Shown here one piece after another: positions 1 through 12,687 of a stretch of 64,000 nucleotides of DNA. The notes beneath the pieces are model-generated. The model saw nothing but the letters and a program-made list of their open reading frames with translations. It was not told the DNA's origin and ran no database searches. The position numbers and the translations under genes are program-made. The stretch comes from Echinarachnius parma (taxonomy: Eukaryota; Echinodermata; Echinoidea; Clypeasteroida; Echinarachniidae), in assembly GCA_037951105.1 (NCBI GenBank), contig JBAMJV010007226.1, positions 1 through 64,000 on the forward strand, in the 5' to 3' direction. The first letter of the stretch is position 1, and each line of letters begins with the position of its first letter.

Positions 1-5
1 TTTAA

Positions 6-537
6 AGGGATAGTTGAGTTCTGGTAAAGAGGGCGCTAGACTACTTTTTTTTTGTGAGGTAATGAAAAACTGAGTGTAAAATTTGAAATATTTGAAGCAT
101 AATAATTAAATAATAAAATCATCTTTGTTTGATCAAAATCGCTTCAGAGACGGCTGAAATATCCATAAATATTACAATGTGTAATAAAGCTGGGGCCCCA
201 GGTTTATTAGAGAATTTTGAACCAGCCGTTAAAAATTCAAAAAAAATGCTTCCTCTTTTCAAAAAGTTACAAAATAGGTATTTAAATAGTTGTTGGTTAT
301 TTCTCTATCTAATCACTATTTCAACAAAACATCACATGCACAATATTTTATTCAAAATGGTTGAAACCGATGAGTGTTTAGAGAGCGCCCTCTTACGTTT
401 TAACGGCTCTTTTTGAATGATAACATGATCTTTACTACGTCATTTGTAATGTTGTGTTCCTTTCTAGTTATAACTATTAGTTTGTAATGTAATGATGCAG
501 GTTTTGGTTACTAAAATTCAGTTTCACCAAAACTGTA
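6..537 (+). mobile_element. piggyBac-like MITE, copy 1, right end lost
   Basis: Begins AGGGATAGTTGAGTTCTGGTA after TTAA at 2-5 and is colinear with the complete copy at 26586-27141. Similarity stops near CACCAAAACTGTACTG (about 537), before the right inverted terminus. No coding capacity. Confidence 0.8.
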
Positions 538-760
538 CTGTACAGTCAGCCATTGGATTTCAACATATGCCTCACAGCTAGGAGACATCACAATCGCTTT
601 CCGGGGGACTGATCTACCGAGACTCAAACAAGCTTCGTTCATCATGTGCCAATCATGTCATGTGCCATCGAGCTAGGACATCGTCTGCAACCAAAGAGAA
701 GGGCGGAACTTTGCCCCAACATTTCACGTAAGTTTTCATTTGAGTCATCTGTTTTAATTG

Positions 761-962
761 CAGGCCCGTAGCGAGGATTCTTCATGGAGAGGTGCCTAAT
801 TTACAAAAACGGGACCGAGACCACAGACTGAGAGTCGTGTCAGCCGGTAAAGGTAAAAGTGGACCCGAGACCGACAAAAAGTGGACCTTTCTGATTTTGT
901 TTTTATGGGGGGGGGGGGGGGATGCGTACGCACCCAACGCAACCCCTCTGGCTACGGGCCTG
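761..962. mobile_element. Short terminal-inverted-repeat element (GGCCCGTAGC type)
   Basis: Ends CAGGCCCGTAGC and GCTACGGGCCTG are exact inverses, with AATTG directly repeated outside. The inside has a GACCGAGACC motif and a poly-G run. Related sequences occur at 1866-2165, 43071-43260 and 61288-61534. Confidence 0.7.
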
Positions 963-1134
963 AATTGCAATTTGTGGGCAAATCAAGTTGTTGAATACAG
1001 ATACGCAATTGCCAGTAATGATATAAAATATCTCATTGCAATGATGTTGTATTAATTATTGAGTTTTGTAGTATTTTGGGGTATTCATGCTTTGGTGGTA
1101 GTGGGGTGGTTTAAAAGTTAGTTAAAGACCTTCC

Positions 1135-1316
1135 CGTGCCAATGATGGCACATAAGGCGGCGCCTATCTCCGATTCATTAGCCCTAGGCCACATGTCTAC
1201 TAAATGTAGCGAAAGCTACAGAAGGGGGTCTTTGGTATGACCCGGTGTGGGTTCGAACCCGGGACATCCCGTGCATGAGGCGGACACTCTAATCGCTAAG
1301 CCACCATGCTCGGTAG
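1135..1316 (-). mobile_element. tRNA-derived SINE
   Basis: On the minus strand it reads TGGCTTAGCGATTAGAG (A-box like), then an anticodon-arm region and GGTTCGAACCC (perfect B box), an internal RNA polymerase III promoter. The 3' part (about 1140-1240) is non-tRNA sequence. A poly-G run adjoins its head at 1317. Confidence 0.7.
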
Positions 1317-1865
1317 GGGGGGGGGGGGGTGGTTTAGTTTATGCTTATTATTACAAATTTGTTTATTCAAGATAAATTTTGAAGAAAAAAAAATAAAAAT
1401 CCTACCATAATAAATCTGTCATGTATGCTTTGTGTGATTAGGTTTATTTGTTTTGCTTAACTATTATGAATAATACAGGTAGCTGAAAATGTAGCAGTCT
1501 TATCAGCCATCTTCAAAAACAACCTTATTACATTAAGTTAATAACCAACCTTCCATGTTTCACTTTCAATTTACTGATGACAGAGCAAGGTGAACATGTG
1601 GAGGTGTGCTCGGTGAGCTACCAGTCCCTCCTTGCTTTTGGCACAAAACGTCTCGGCAACCTGATGAAATACGACTGGCAGAACAACAGTAACCCACAAC
1701 CAGAGATACGAGGAGGGCGCCATGAAAGGTGAAAACTGCAATGAACAGAAGGAGAAGATCAGGGACCACATCAAAGCATTCCGCTGCTGTTCGTCTAACT
1801 ACGGCAGGAACAATACCCCAAACAAGCGAAACCTGCCAGGCTCCCTTACATTTCCAGTAAATGTG

Positions 1866-2165
1866 CAGGCCTGTACAGTAGCCAGGAATCTTCTTGGGGA
1901 GGTGCGTAATTTACCAAAACGGGACCGAGACCCCTCACCAACAATTTCCGAGGCCGAGATTACAGGCTGAAAGTCGTGTAAGCCAGTTAAGATGGTCGAG
2001 ACCAATACAAAGTGGACTCAAAACCGGTATACAGTGGACTCGAGACCGGTACAAAGTGGACCCGAGACTGGTAAAAAGTGAACCCGAGGCCGGCAAAAAG
2101 TGGATCTTTCTAAATTTGGGGTGGGGTACATACGTACCCCTACATCCACCCCTGGCACCTACAGA
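1866..2165. mobile_element. Diverged copy of the GACCGAGACC element
   Basis: Starts CAGGCCTGTACAGTAGCC and repeats GTGGACCCGAGACTGGTA-type units three or four times, like 761-962. The right end is not clean. The flanking piece 1560-1865 has no assignment. Confidence 0.5.
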
Positions 2166-3665
2166 TAAAGACACTGTTAATTGACAAGATTGTATGGAAA
2201 CGTAATTACATGCAAGTTTGTATATGTCTTGATTAATACACCTTCATGAGATAAGATGATGAGTAAAGCAAATTTGCAAGATTTTCAAATTTCACACAAT
2301 AATAGTCTTTACTGCTTGTTTTTTTGTCAATATTATAAATGTGCTGAGTGGTTGTTTTCATAGTGCTCTTCAGTTGAATAGTGAGAACATTATCATGATT
2401 GAAGTTGCCTATGCACTTACGTTTTGTAAAATGTGTAACATTCTGATTGAACATAGCGGGGAGCAAAAATGTATTGAATGATAAGATGTGAGAAGTATGT
2501 TCAACATAATGCTGGCTTTCAATGTGTTTAATGTGATATATATGTGTGTGTTAGAACCTGAATCATGATTTATTGAGCCTGTTTTATATCAGAACATTAA
2601 AAAATGTAATTCTTTTAAAACAAATAGGTTAAGAATTTGGAATGTGGAATGACGCGTCAAAATTTTCATTCCGAAAGGCGCTAAATCCCCCCCAAAAAAT
2701 ACAAAATAATATATATATTTTTTAATAACTACTATAGCAGGATTTCTTGAAACATTTTTAAAAATTATGTTTGGGGGTAGATCTTTAAACTGTGTGAAAA
2801 TATTGCAGTTTTGTTGAGGCAAAAGGGGTCTTACAGAAAACCTTGATTTACTCGAACACACCAAAAGTGAATTTAGCGCTTTTTGAAACTAAACTCTTCA
2901 TAAGCACTTACTCATGATCTTGCGATAGTTGAATGGTCAATGGTGTTAACTCTTTGAGCGTTTTGTTCGACTTTAATCACAAACAGCGGCCCGCTTTGTT
3001 CGACTCTAGACACAGACAACGAACTGTGCGGCTCGCGCGCGCATACAACATACGATGCGTGGGGCGCGCCTAAAATAATCTGCCGACGGGGGGATCCACT
3101 GCACAGCGCACAAAGTGTTACATGAAAACGATGATGCTAATAGGGCGTATGATGCATATATGACAAAATTGTGTTTTCTTTTGATTTAAATATTCCAATC
3201 AAAGAAGTTAAAATTAATAGCAAAAACTAAAATCAAAACAGTTGGAAACGAAAGGGATATTGCGTTCAAATGATAAAAGGAATAGACTCTACAAACAATG
3301 TTTGACATATCCAAATTGTTTAACTCTTCGAGAAAATACAAAAAGTCTATACAAATTTTAAACGCTTTGTTGAAATCATTCCGCAAGAAGTTTTGGAATG
3401 GAAAATTCAGAAAGGTCCAGGGTAATATTGCAGCCATATGGCGTGTAATTAATGACTTACCTGGTAAGCATAAAAAACTATAAAATTATTTTCACATGAA
3501 ATATTTTTAAAAAGCAAGTAAATAATTTGTAAATATCTATTTGACGTAATAACACACCAAATGTATGATATATATATATTTGTATCTAATTTGTTAAAAG
3601 TTGTAGAGATGTGAAATAAAATTGAAATTGGAAATTGAAAATTTAAAGTTTGAGCGTTCGTATAT
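2166..3665. other. Unassigned AT-rich DNA
   Basis: No gene, RNA or clear repeat boundary seen. A short GC-rich patch with GCGCGC and GGCGCGCC lies at 2985-3070. Confidence 0.5.
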
Positions 3666-4080
3666 ACACTACTCACAACAAGTAAGTACCCCCCTAGCAT
3701 TTTTTCATATCTCAAAAAATATTTCTCCGATTTTGATAATTCAAACGGTAATGGATGCGCAATTTCATTACGCACAATGTGAGTGGTAAATGGTTGTCAT
3801 AGCATTCACAGTGGAACCAGTTTTCAAAAGCTTACTCGTGTACAAAATGTACCCACTATGCCAAATAAAACTGAAAGTGCAACTTTTTTGGGGGCACTTT
3901 GTTTTAGAAAATTCATTTTGTTTAAAGATGAAAACGAAACGCTATGGCAACTATTTACCACTCATATTGTGCGTAATAAAATTGCGCATCCATTACCGTT
4001 TAAATGATCAAAATCGGTGAAATGCTTGTTGAGATATATGACAAAATGCTTGGGGGGTACTTACTTGTTGTGAGTAGTGT
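3666..4080. mobile_element. Foldback MITE, 415 bp with long inverted arms
   Basis: Ends ACACTACTCACAACAAGTAA and TTACTTGTTGTGAGTAGTGT are exact inverses, and the arms stay complementary for roughly 130 bp each (including CATTACCGTTT and TTTACCACTCA). The flanks are TATAT and ATATC, in keeping with TA target choice. No coding capacity. Confidence 0.85.
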
Positions 4081-4966
4081 ATATCATATTACTGTATTAC
4101 GGTTCATGAATTTGGTATCATTGGAAAGCTAGTATTCCACCATTGAAATATGCTATGAATATTGCATCATGGAATGGGCATGACTCCCGAATGAGGGGCA
4201 AAGTCACAAGTTAAATGTTGCAAAGTGCATTGATATTTTTAACAGTGTGCCCTCCTTTTGTTGGAAGAATAAATTGATCTGAATAATGTTAAGTCGGTCA
4301 TGTGTGAATGTGAATGGCAAATTATCATTTTCTTTAGAAGATGAAATGTGTCTTCATGAATTTCAGGTGGCGAAATAACGTGTGTGTATGTTGTTAGGAA
4401 GATGCAATGTGTTTTATTTACTGGTTGAGAAATTATCATTATGTTTTGACTTTTACACAGATTATTGCCGCAAGTTTGTCAGTTTTCCAAGTTTCCACAA
4501 AATACTCCGCATTTACAGTACAAACGTCACTTTTCATTGTCTAATCAATTGAGGAATTCATAAGTGTATTCAAGACCACTTAAAAATCATTCCATACTCA
4601 AGGAGAAATGATAGTATGCCAATGGCATCATGCATGATTGCCTCGACATCATTCAAAACATCACTCATTCTCCTAATTACATGATAAATTATAATTATTG
4701 ACAATATCAATGCATTTTGCAATATGTCACTTTTGACTTTGCCCCAGTATTCGGATGTCATGCACATTCCATGATAACATATTCATACCAAATGTAATAG
4801 TCCAATGTAGAGGGGAGAATACCAGCTGTTCAATGATACATACTTCATGAACGGTAATAGGAGAGATATACACGCTCAAACTTGAATTGCAGAACTTTGT
4901 GTGAGGGGTTTAGTTTATAATATACATTTGATATTGTTTTCCATTTACAACAGAACCTTCGCGACA
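4081..4966. other. Region upstream of exon 1
   Basis: AT-rich, no repeat boundary or TATA-plus-initiator arrangement that I can support. The acceptor-like CAG at 4951-4953 suggests that an untranslated or coding exon lies further upstream. Confidence 0.4.
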
Positions 4967-7583
4967 ATGCGTCTCATCACACTTCCATATCAAATGTACG
5001 AACAATTCCACTCTTTGAGTCAACAGTTCGTGGAGACGATCGCTGAGGGTGTAGCAGGTGTTATTTTCAAGGCAGCACAGTGGGGAAACCTTGCACGAGT
5101 AAAATATCTGATAAGTCAAGGAGCTGAGGTAAACCATGAAAGCGATGAGGGAAGTACTGCCCTGTGTACAGCATCCCACTATGGTCACCTCGATATAGTC
5201 AAATATTTGATAGGTCAAGGGGCTGAGGTGAACAAAACAAACAAGAATGGGCATACATGCCTGTTTGCAGCATCACAGAATGGCCATTTCAATACAGTGA
5301 AATATCTGATAAGTCAAGGGGCTGAGGTCAACAAGACAAACAATGAAGGATCTACAGCTCTTTTCTTAGCATCCGTCAATGGTCATCTCGATACAGTGAA
5401 ATATATGTTAAGTCAAGGGGCTGAGGTGAACAGAATAAACAAGAATGGACATACATGCCTGTTTGCAGCATCCCAGAATGGCCATCTCGATACAGTGAAA
5501 TATCTGATAAGTCAAGGGGCAGAGGGCAATAAGATCGGCAACGACGGAGCAGAAGCCCTGTATATAGCATCACAGAATCGCCATCTTGATACGGTGCAAT
5601 ATCTGTTAAGTCAAGAGGCTGAAGACAACAAGAAAAATAATACTATGTCTACAGCCCTGTACATAGCATCAGGTAATGGTCATATTGATGCAGTGAAATA
5701 CTTGATAAGTCAAGGGGCTGAGGTCAACACAAACAACAAGGACGGATTTACAGCCCTGCATATAGCATCTCAGAACGGTCATCTTGATACAGTGAAATAT
5801 CTGATAAGTCAAGGGGCTGAGATCGACAAGGACAGCAAGGACGGATGGACAGCCCTTCATATATCATCACAGAATGGTCAACTTGATACAGTTAAATATC
5901 TGATAAGTCGAGGGGCTGAGGTGAACACGAAAAACAATATAGGATCCACAGCCCTTATTGGAGCATCTCACAATGGTCATCTCGATACTGTGAAATATAT
6001 GTTAAATCAAGGGGCTGAGGTGAACAAAACAAACAAGAATGGATATACATGCCTGTTTGCAGCATCCGAGAATGGCCATCTCGATACAGTGAAATATCTG
6101 ATAAGTCAAGGGGCCGAGGTCAACGAGGTCTGCACGGACGGAGCTACAGCCCTGTATCTAGCATCGCAGAATGGCCATCTTGATACAGTGAAATATCTTT
6201 TAAGTCAGAAGGGTGGGGACAGCAAGAAACATAATAGTAGATTTACAGCCATGTATGTAGCATCCAAGAATGGTCAGCTTGATGTTGTAAAATACTTGAT
6301 AAGTCAAGGGGTTGAGGTCAACAAGACCGATAACGGATGGACAGCCCTTCATATAGCATCGCAGAGTGGCCATCTCGATATAGTGAAATATCTGATAAGT
6401 CAAGGAGCTGAGGTCAACAAGGGCAGCAATGACGGACAGACAGCCCTTCATATATCATCACAGAATGGTCAACTTGATACAGTTAAATATCTGATAAGTC
6501 GAGGGGCTGAGGTGAACACGAAAGACAATTTAGGATCCACAGCCCTTTTTGGAGCATCTCACAATGGTCATCTCGATACTGTGAAATATATGTTAAATCA
6601 AGGGGCTGAGGTGAACAAAACAAACAAGAATGGATATACATGCCTGTTTCTAGCATCCCAGAATGGCCAACTCGATATAGTAAAATATCTGATAAGTCAA
6701 GGGGCCCAGGTCAATAAGGTCGGCAAGGACGGTTGGACAGCCCTGAATATAGCATCTGAGAACGGTCATCTTGATACAGTGAAATATCTGATAAGTCAAG
6801 GGGTCCAGGTCAATAAGGTCGGCAAGGACGGATGGACAGCCCTGCATATAGCATCTCAGAACGGTCATCTTGATACAGTGAAATATCTGATAAGTCAAGG
6901 TGCTGAGGTCAACAAGGACACCAATGACGGACGGACAGCCCTTCATACATCATCACAGAATGGTCAACTTGATACAGTTAAATATCTGATAAGTCAAGGG
7001 GCTGAGGTCGGCAAAGGCCGTGCTAAAGCCTTGTATCAAGCAACCCAGAATGGCCATCTTGATACAGTGAAATATCTTTTAAGTCAAGAAGCTGAGGACA
7101 ACAAGAAAAACAATACTAGATCTGCAGCCCTATATGTAGCATCCAAGAGTGGTCATCTTGATGCTGTAAAATACTTGATAAGTCAAGGGGCAGTGGTCAA
7201 CATGAACAACGAGAATGGATTTACAGCCCTGTGTAGTGCATCCCATAATGGTCAACTTGATATAGTTAAATACCTCATAAGCCAAGGGGCTGATGTCAAC
7301 AAGGGCTGCAATGGCGGATGTACAGCCCTGCATCAAGCATCAGAGACGGGTCAGCTTGATATAGTTAAATATCTGATAAGCCGAGGGGCTGATGTCAACA
7401 AGACAAATAATACAGGATATACAGCCCTGTTTGTAGCATCTCGTATTGGTCATCTCGATATAGTGAAATATCTGAAAAGTCAAGGGGATGATGGTAGAAT
7501 AATCACGCAGAAAAATAAACTCGATACGGCGATAAACGTTATTCCCCAAGATGGCGATGATATGCAGAAGTACGTGGAAAAGG
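4967..7583 (+). CDS. Exon 1: 25 ankyrin repeats of the ANK-ROCO protein
   Basis: A single 2.6-kb exon, open without a break. From about residue 30 it encodes 25 consecutive ankyrin repeats of about 33 residues, each built around GHLDTVKYLISQGAEVNK followed by TALHIASQ-type helices. Ankyrin arrays are protein-protein interaction scaffolds. I chose ATG 4967 as start because it opens a short non-ankyrin leader (MRLITLPYQMYEQF) just after a good acceptor (pyrimidine-rich stretch and CAG at 4951-4953). An upstream coding exon spliced there is possible, since the frame stays open back to 4901. The 3' end is set by the donor GTAATT at 7584, phase 1, which joins 9926 to give VEK-D-SNVPLEILARG. Without splicing the frame ends at 7612. 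Repeats covering 5851-6055 recur almost unchanged at 6442-6646, showing an internal six-repeat duplication. Confidence 0.9.
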
Positions 7584-8029
7584 GTAATTATTATCTAAAT
7601 AGTAACATATAATATCAAGCAATTAGGCAGTACCGGTAAATAGAATGAATTTAAGTCGTTGTTAGCGGTTAGATTAGGGATGTAACGACCCATGAATTAG
7701 TTCATAGTCATGACTTACATGTCTCCGTCAAGTCTCGAGACTGGAGCCGATATTTCCCGGTTCAGAGGAAACCCTATTTTATTTGCTAGAAAATTATATA
7801 TTTTGTAATTTTTGGTCTCCAAATAAATTGCTAAAAGATTGAAATCCCGTCTACCTTCTGGTATGATTTGTCCCCTTAAAGGGACTTCGTTACATTGTCC
7901 GAATCCTCAAAATCTATTTTTAATTCAAGCGGTTCCATTTTACCTTGATATATTCTTATCAACAGAAAAGGCATGTGACATGTTCCGTTTTGTTATCAAA
8001 TTTCCCTTTCGTTAACGAGATATTAACGA

Positions 8030-9530
8030 TTTAAGTGTTCGGATGTCGAATTATCCACTAGATTGTCAGAACCGTGTACAATGTGAGTGCAATGAGTTAG
8101 TTCAAGTTCAAGTTGATTTTATTGTCCATAAGGAAATTTGTTGCGTTACATGCAATAATCGGAGAACAATATATACATTTACATAAATCATAGGTCTTTT
8201 GATAAATTCGTTCAAATAACCATTAGTATGTTCATGAGACAAGAAAGGTGCACACAATGCTCAACACATAATGTTTACCAACACCTACAAATATGAATAT
8301 GTATTTTGATTGTTTTAGTAATTGTGTGTGTCCTAAAAGTCTTAGTGAATATCACTTTGCATTGTTGCTCATTACTCTGCCATATGGGGTCCATTTAACT
8401 TGAAATGTTTACACAACACATAGTGGACATATCAGATAACAACAATATACATTTTATCAACCACTCATCACTTCTTGTACGTGTCAACAAATGTACTAGA
8501 TCCCTTTAAAAAATTCTACTACACATTCTATACAATTCTATTACAGTAAATAATGTATCCCGAAGTTATTTCAGTATACAGACGTATACAAAACAGCTAT
8601 GGCTCTTACCTACAATATTACACTCAGCCTAAATCATGTATATCGATCGCCTCTGTCATGTGAAATGAATACAATGAATGAAATGAATGAAATGAATGAA
8701 ATGAGTGAAATGAATGAAATGAATAAAATGAATGAAATGAATGAAATAAATTAAATGAATGAAATGAAATGAAATTGATTTATTGTCAATAATAATTAGT
8801 GCAAAAATGTACAATTCACAGTAGTCATATAACCGATTAATCAAACATCTTGAATTAACAATACATTTCAGCTGAACTAACTTATTTACATGTATACATA
8901 CATTGAATTTGTATAAATTAAAAAAGATAATTAATATATATACATATACAATATGTATAATGATAATAGATAGGCAGATGAATACATAAATGTATATTTA
9001 TTTAATTATACTCGCTACGAATATACTGTTTCAAAGGCTTTTCTCTTAAATAAATCGGTAGTTGGTTCCACAAATGTAGTCCTGAATATGATATAGATTT
9101 TGTTCAGCGTATCTTTTTATTTGTATAACATTTATATAACATTTCCTTTTATTCCACGTTTCATACGGATGTATGCTACTTGAACAGCAAAATCATGCTA
9201 TGTAATACTAGGTGCGAATGCAATGCCACGCTCAGACAGATATCGATTGGTTTATTTGTGCGCGACCAATGTGGTAACTCGACCATGTCGACCAGTCCAT
9301 AAAATAATTTCATATATTGACATGTGCAAAAATGATGGATGGTTAATAAAATGTATTTTGTTGTGATCTGATATGTCCACTTAGTAATGCATGAACATTT
9401 CGTGATAATTTGATGTTATATGGACCAGTAATGAGCGAAAATGTAACGTGACATTTACTAAATTATTGCACTGACTTTGTACACGGTTACGACTATCCAG
9501 TGGTTATTTTAATATCTGAACACTTCAGTC
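8030..9530. mobile_element. Inverted-repeat element in intron 1
   Basis: The segment near 8035-8110 (AGTGTTCGGAT, CCGTGTACAATGTGAGTGCAAT) and 8415-8500 (GTGGACATATCAGATAACAAC) reappear inverted at about 9330-9530. The left arm has an extra segment (8105-8410). The middle includes an AATG-type microsatellite. No coding capacity. Confidence 0.65.
8664..8772 (+). repeat. GAAAT/GAATGAAAT microsatellite
   Basis: About 100 bp of AATGAATGAAATG units inside the inverted-repeat element. Confidence 0.9.
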
Positions 9531-9925
9531 TTACACATCGTTGAGAGAACCGCATGAATTCCAATTAAGTCTTGATGATTTGGTTTATGTTAATAAATCC
9601 CTTTTATATAAAAGCCCAATTTACTTACATCCTCCCCAGTCCGTTGAGAGATGAAATCAAAAAGAAGAAGAAAAAATATATAACACTCACGTTTTAGTTA
9701 TTATTCTTACTGCTATTAAGTCGAATATCCGACATCAATGCCTTACGTTAGAACAGACACATATATTAGATTTTCATGTATCAATTTAAGGCATACAACG
9801 AACAATAGTATATGGTATGAAAGGACTTCATATTATACATCTTACACAATGTTTAGTCATCTTGAAACATACATTTTCTTTTACCGAGTATGTACAAAAA
9901 AGAATCCTTATTTTGCTGAATCCAG

Positions 9926-10091
9926 ATAGCAATGTTCCACTGGAGATTCTAGCTCGTGGTCCAGAAGCTCTGACGGCCTATCATGAAGCAATGCGAGAGG
10001 GACAAATTGCAAACTACGAAACCCGATTAATGATCGTGGGGCAGAGAAGAGTCGGAAAGACGAGTCTAAAAAAAGCACTCACCGGAGAGAG
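9926..10091 (+). CDS. Exon 2: ROC domain P-loop (G1) exon
   Basis: Encodes SNVPLEILARGPEALTAYHE and on to MIVGQRRVGKTSLKKALTGE. GQRRVGKTS is a Walker A/G1 loop (GxxxxGKS/T) for nucleotide phosphate binding, and the linker before it is the usual run-in to a ROC GTPase domain. Acceptor AG at 9924-9925, donor GTATGT at 10092. It begins with two bases completing the codon left by exon 1 and ends in phase 2, completed by the G of exon 3 to give GE-R-FDPKEH, the normal ROC continuation. The intron downstream is about 20 kb because an LTR retrotransposon and other repeats inserted in it. A near-identical paralogous exon lies at 63781. Confidence 0.9.
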
Positions 10092-10363
10092 GTATGTATT
10101 GTTTATAATTACAATTTGTCATTCATTGTTAGTCCACCTGCTCCAACATCAATTAGTTATCTTCATATCGAATGTTTATGAAAATTATCTTGTATCAAAA
10201 TATGTTTTGTAGTTATAACTAAGTATGCTCATACATCAATAGGACGAATACCGGTAATTAAATCACATTGAATTATATCCATTGGTACATACATTTTCTC
10301 GAGTGCCGGATGATAAGCTATATTAATTTGTATAAACTAATTTCTGTATTCAATGTAGACCAC

Positions 10364-10581
10364 TGTCACAGTGAAAATGCATTCCTTTTATTGATTTAAT
10401 TTTATGAGCAAAGGTTGTAATGTTCCTTTAAGTTTTGCTTACTTCCCCTGTTGCTAGGTGATGTAAGTTAATTCATGCAGTAAGTGATGGCGCAAGAGAG
10501 AGAGTCTTTTTAAGCCAGATAGTCAATGAGTAGACTGTGCCATTGATGACTGATTTTATTTGTATATCAATTGAGAACTAT

Positions 10582-10648
<67 letters not shown>

Positions 10649-12487
10649 TCCTTGCCTGATGTGGCGTGTAGCTGTGTAGCTGAGTGCACTGAGCCTTTTT
10701 TTTTTGACCAGCTGCTATAGATGTTTTCATGGAAGGGTGATTTTGGACATGCACCTTCCAGTAGATTTATAGGTTTTTGGGGGTAGTCACATTTTAGATG
10801 TTGGTGAGCACAGATGTGCAATTTTGGTAGCAGGCAGCGATTATGTAGTCCAGCTAAGCAGCCATTTTGATTGTGGTTTGGAACTGTAAAATGTGGCAAG
10901 AAACAGCCTAATATCAGCAATTTGGGTTCCAGTTATTTCTTCATACCTTATTTGAGGTCAGATACAACTTGTAGACCACCATTTATTCCAGTCATCGGTG
11001 AGTTACGATGTTATTTTATACTTTTATTTAATGGGTGTGGCACGTAAAGTGAGTGCATAGTCAGTAAGGTGAAATGTTACACTACATGATAAAAACTTTG
11101 TGCTCTATGAAATGTTTAAATAAAACAATGTGATATCATGCATGTCTTACACAGAGTTTAAGAGAATATTTTAATTGTTGAAATTGATTTATAATGTGAA
11201 GTAATGAGTCAGTTTACAAATACTAACCTGTCACCGGAAATTAGTTAAATAAGTGTTTAAACCCAATGCGTGCTTTAAAGTTAAATTGTTATGAAAGAAG
11301 TACAAGCATAAATGTTATTTAGAATTGTCAGGACATATTGTAGAAGTCTTTTGGAATATGTTTTAATTTATAGATGGCACCGAGGTTGGGCGTGGTTCCA
11401 GAGAAGGACTCGCTTTCGGACATCCAGTTTAGTCACCACAGTCTCGTGGAAGAACATGCAGTCACAGTGCGGTGATGTATATTTGACACAAGACATTTCT
11501 TCATTTTGGATTTCTTCGTTGACGGCCAAGTGATTAATTCGCGGACATTGAGAGATTTTGAGAGACAGTGTTTGGCGATATCTTTTGAATGAACGTTCGG
11601 TGTAATGACAGCCTTGTCATTCAAAGACATACACTTCCGTTGAACGGTTGACTCTAAAGGCTCAACACGAAATTATAGAAAGTACTACAGACTCTTGAGT
11701 AGTTCTTTTGAATTTGGAAACGGTACATGCTGTACTTCATATATTGTGTTTTTGGATCTTGTTGTATATACCTTTTGGATTTTGTGAGTAGTTACATTCA
11801 TGTATGTGTTCCCAAGCTAGAGCTCCAGGAAACAATAGGAGTATGGGTAATTTTGAGGAGGCCATATATTAAATTAACTTTGTGATGGGATCAATACAGG
11901 ATCCTGTTCACTAATTGAGAATTGGGATTGGACTTTGGGATTCGACTTTTGGGGTTAACGCTGAGATGCATTTGTATATGTTTATAGATGAGCTTTGTTT
12001 GGGGTGTTGAAACCTTGAAGATAATTTGGGTATTGATGTCATGATCACAAGGCAGGATCATCAGGACAATTGTGTTATGGGGTATTTGAACATATGAGTG
12101 GTAAGGTGAAGGTTGTGTATTTATGAAAGTGGGTCAAAGCAGGATCCTTTTCATTTGTGAGTATATTCAACTTATATATTAAAGGTAACCATTTGAGGTT
12201 GGATCAACGCAGGATCCTTCTCATTTTAGGAGAGGTTGAGGGGTAGTGGTAAGGACTATTTTGTTTGGGGTCACAAAGAGATGAAGCGGAATAGTAATTG
12301 GTTATAAAACACTTTTGATGCTGAGATTTTGGGTTATAGTATATTTCATCTTCACTACGGTAAAAGATTGATTGAATGATTTTGAACTTTGGTAATTTTT
12401 GTTTATTGAACTGAAATAAATTGCATATATTTTGATGGTACATGGCACGAGTGAATAATTCATTATTTTGAGTCTTCCCGTGTGACA
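10364..12487 (+). repeat. 5' LTR (2124 bp)
   Basis: Starts TGTCACAGTGAAAATGC and ends CCCGTGTGACA. Its sequence matches 17171-19255 almost base for base. Most of the length difference is one GA microsatellite (about 10585-10645), roughly 40 bp longer here. At 2.1 kb it is long for a Ty3/gypsy LTR. It should hold promoter and polyadenylation signals, but I could not place them. Confidence 0.93.
10585..10646 (+). repeat. GA microsatellite within 5' LTR
   Basis: About 30 GA units, against about 9 at the same place in the 3' LTR (17395-17412). Confidence 0.9.
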
Positions 12488-12491
12488 TTTC

Positions 12492-12509
12492 TGGGGGCTT
12501 GTCCGGGAG
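12492..12509 (+). promoter_or_regulatory. Primer-binding site, tRNA-Pro type
   Basis: Four bases after the 5' LTR lies TGGGGGCTTGTCCGGGAG, which differs at two positions from the classical 18-base tRNA-Pro primer site. This is where the tRNA would prime minus-strand DNA synthesis. Confidence 0.8.
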
Positions 12510-12687
12510 TTGGACACTCGTGCCATTCGCAGTCACACGGGTATGAAAATTTTAGATAAGTGAAGTTAAGGAAGACTTTATAAATGTTATTGTTTTATTT
12601 AGGTGAATGCACATAAGGTAATGTGTATCTGACTTCATTTTGGTCAAATTTAGTTAGACAAATAGTAAAGTAAAATTGATTGCGAAA

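Noticed and set aside
4910..7549. Many minus-strand open frames opposite the ankyrin exon
   Set aside because: They repeat with the 99-bp ankyrin period and are shadows of the plus-strand coding sequence.
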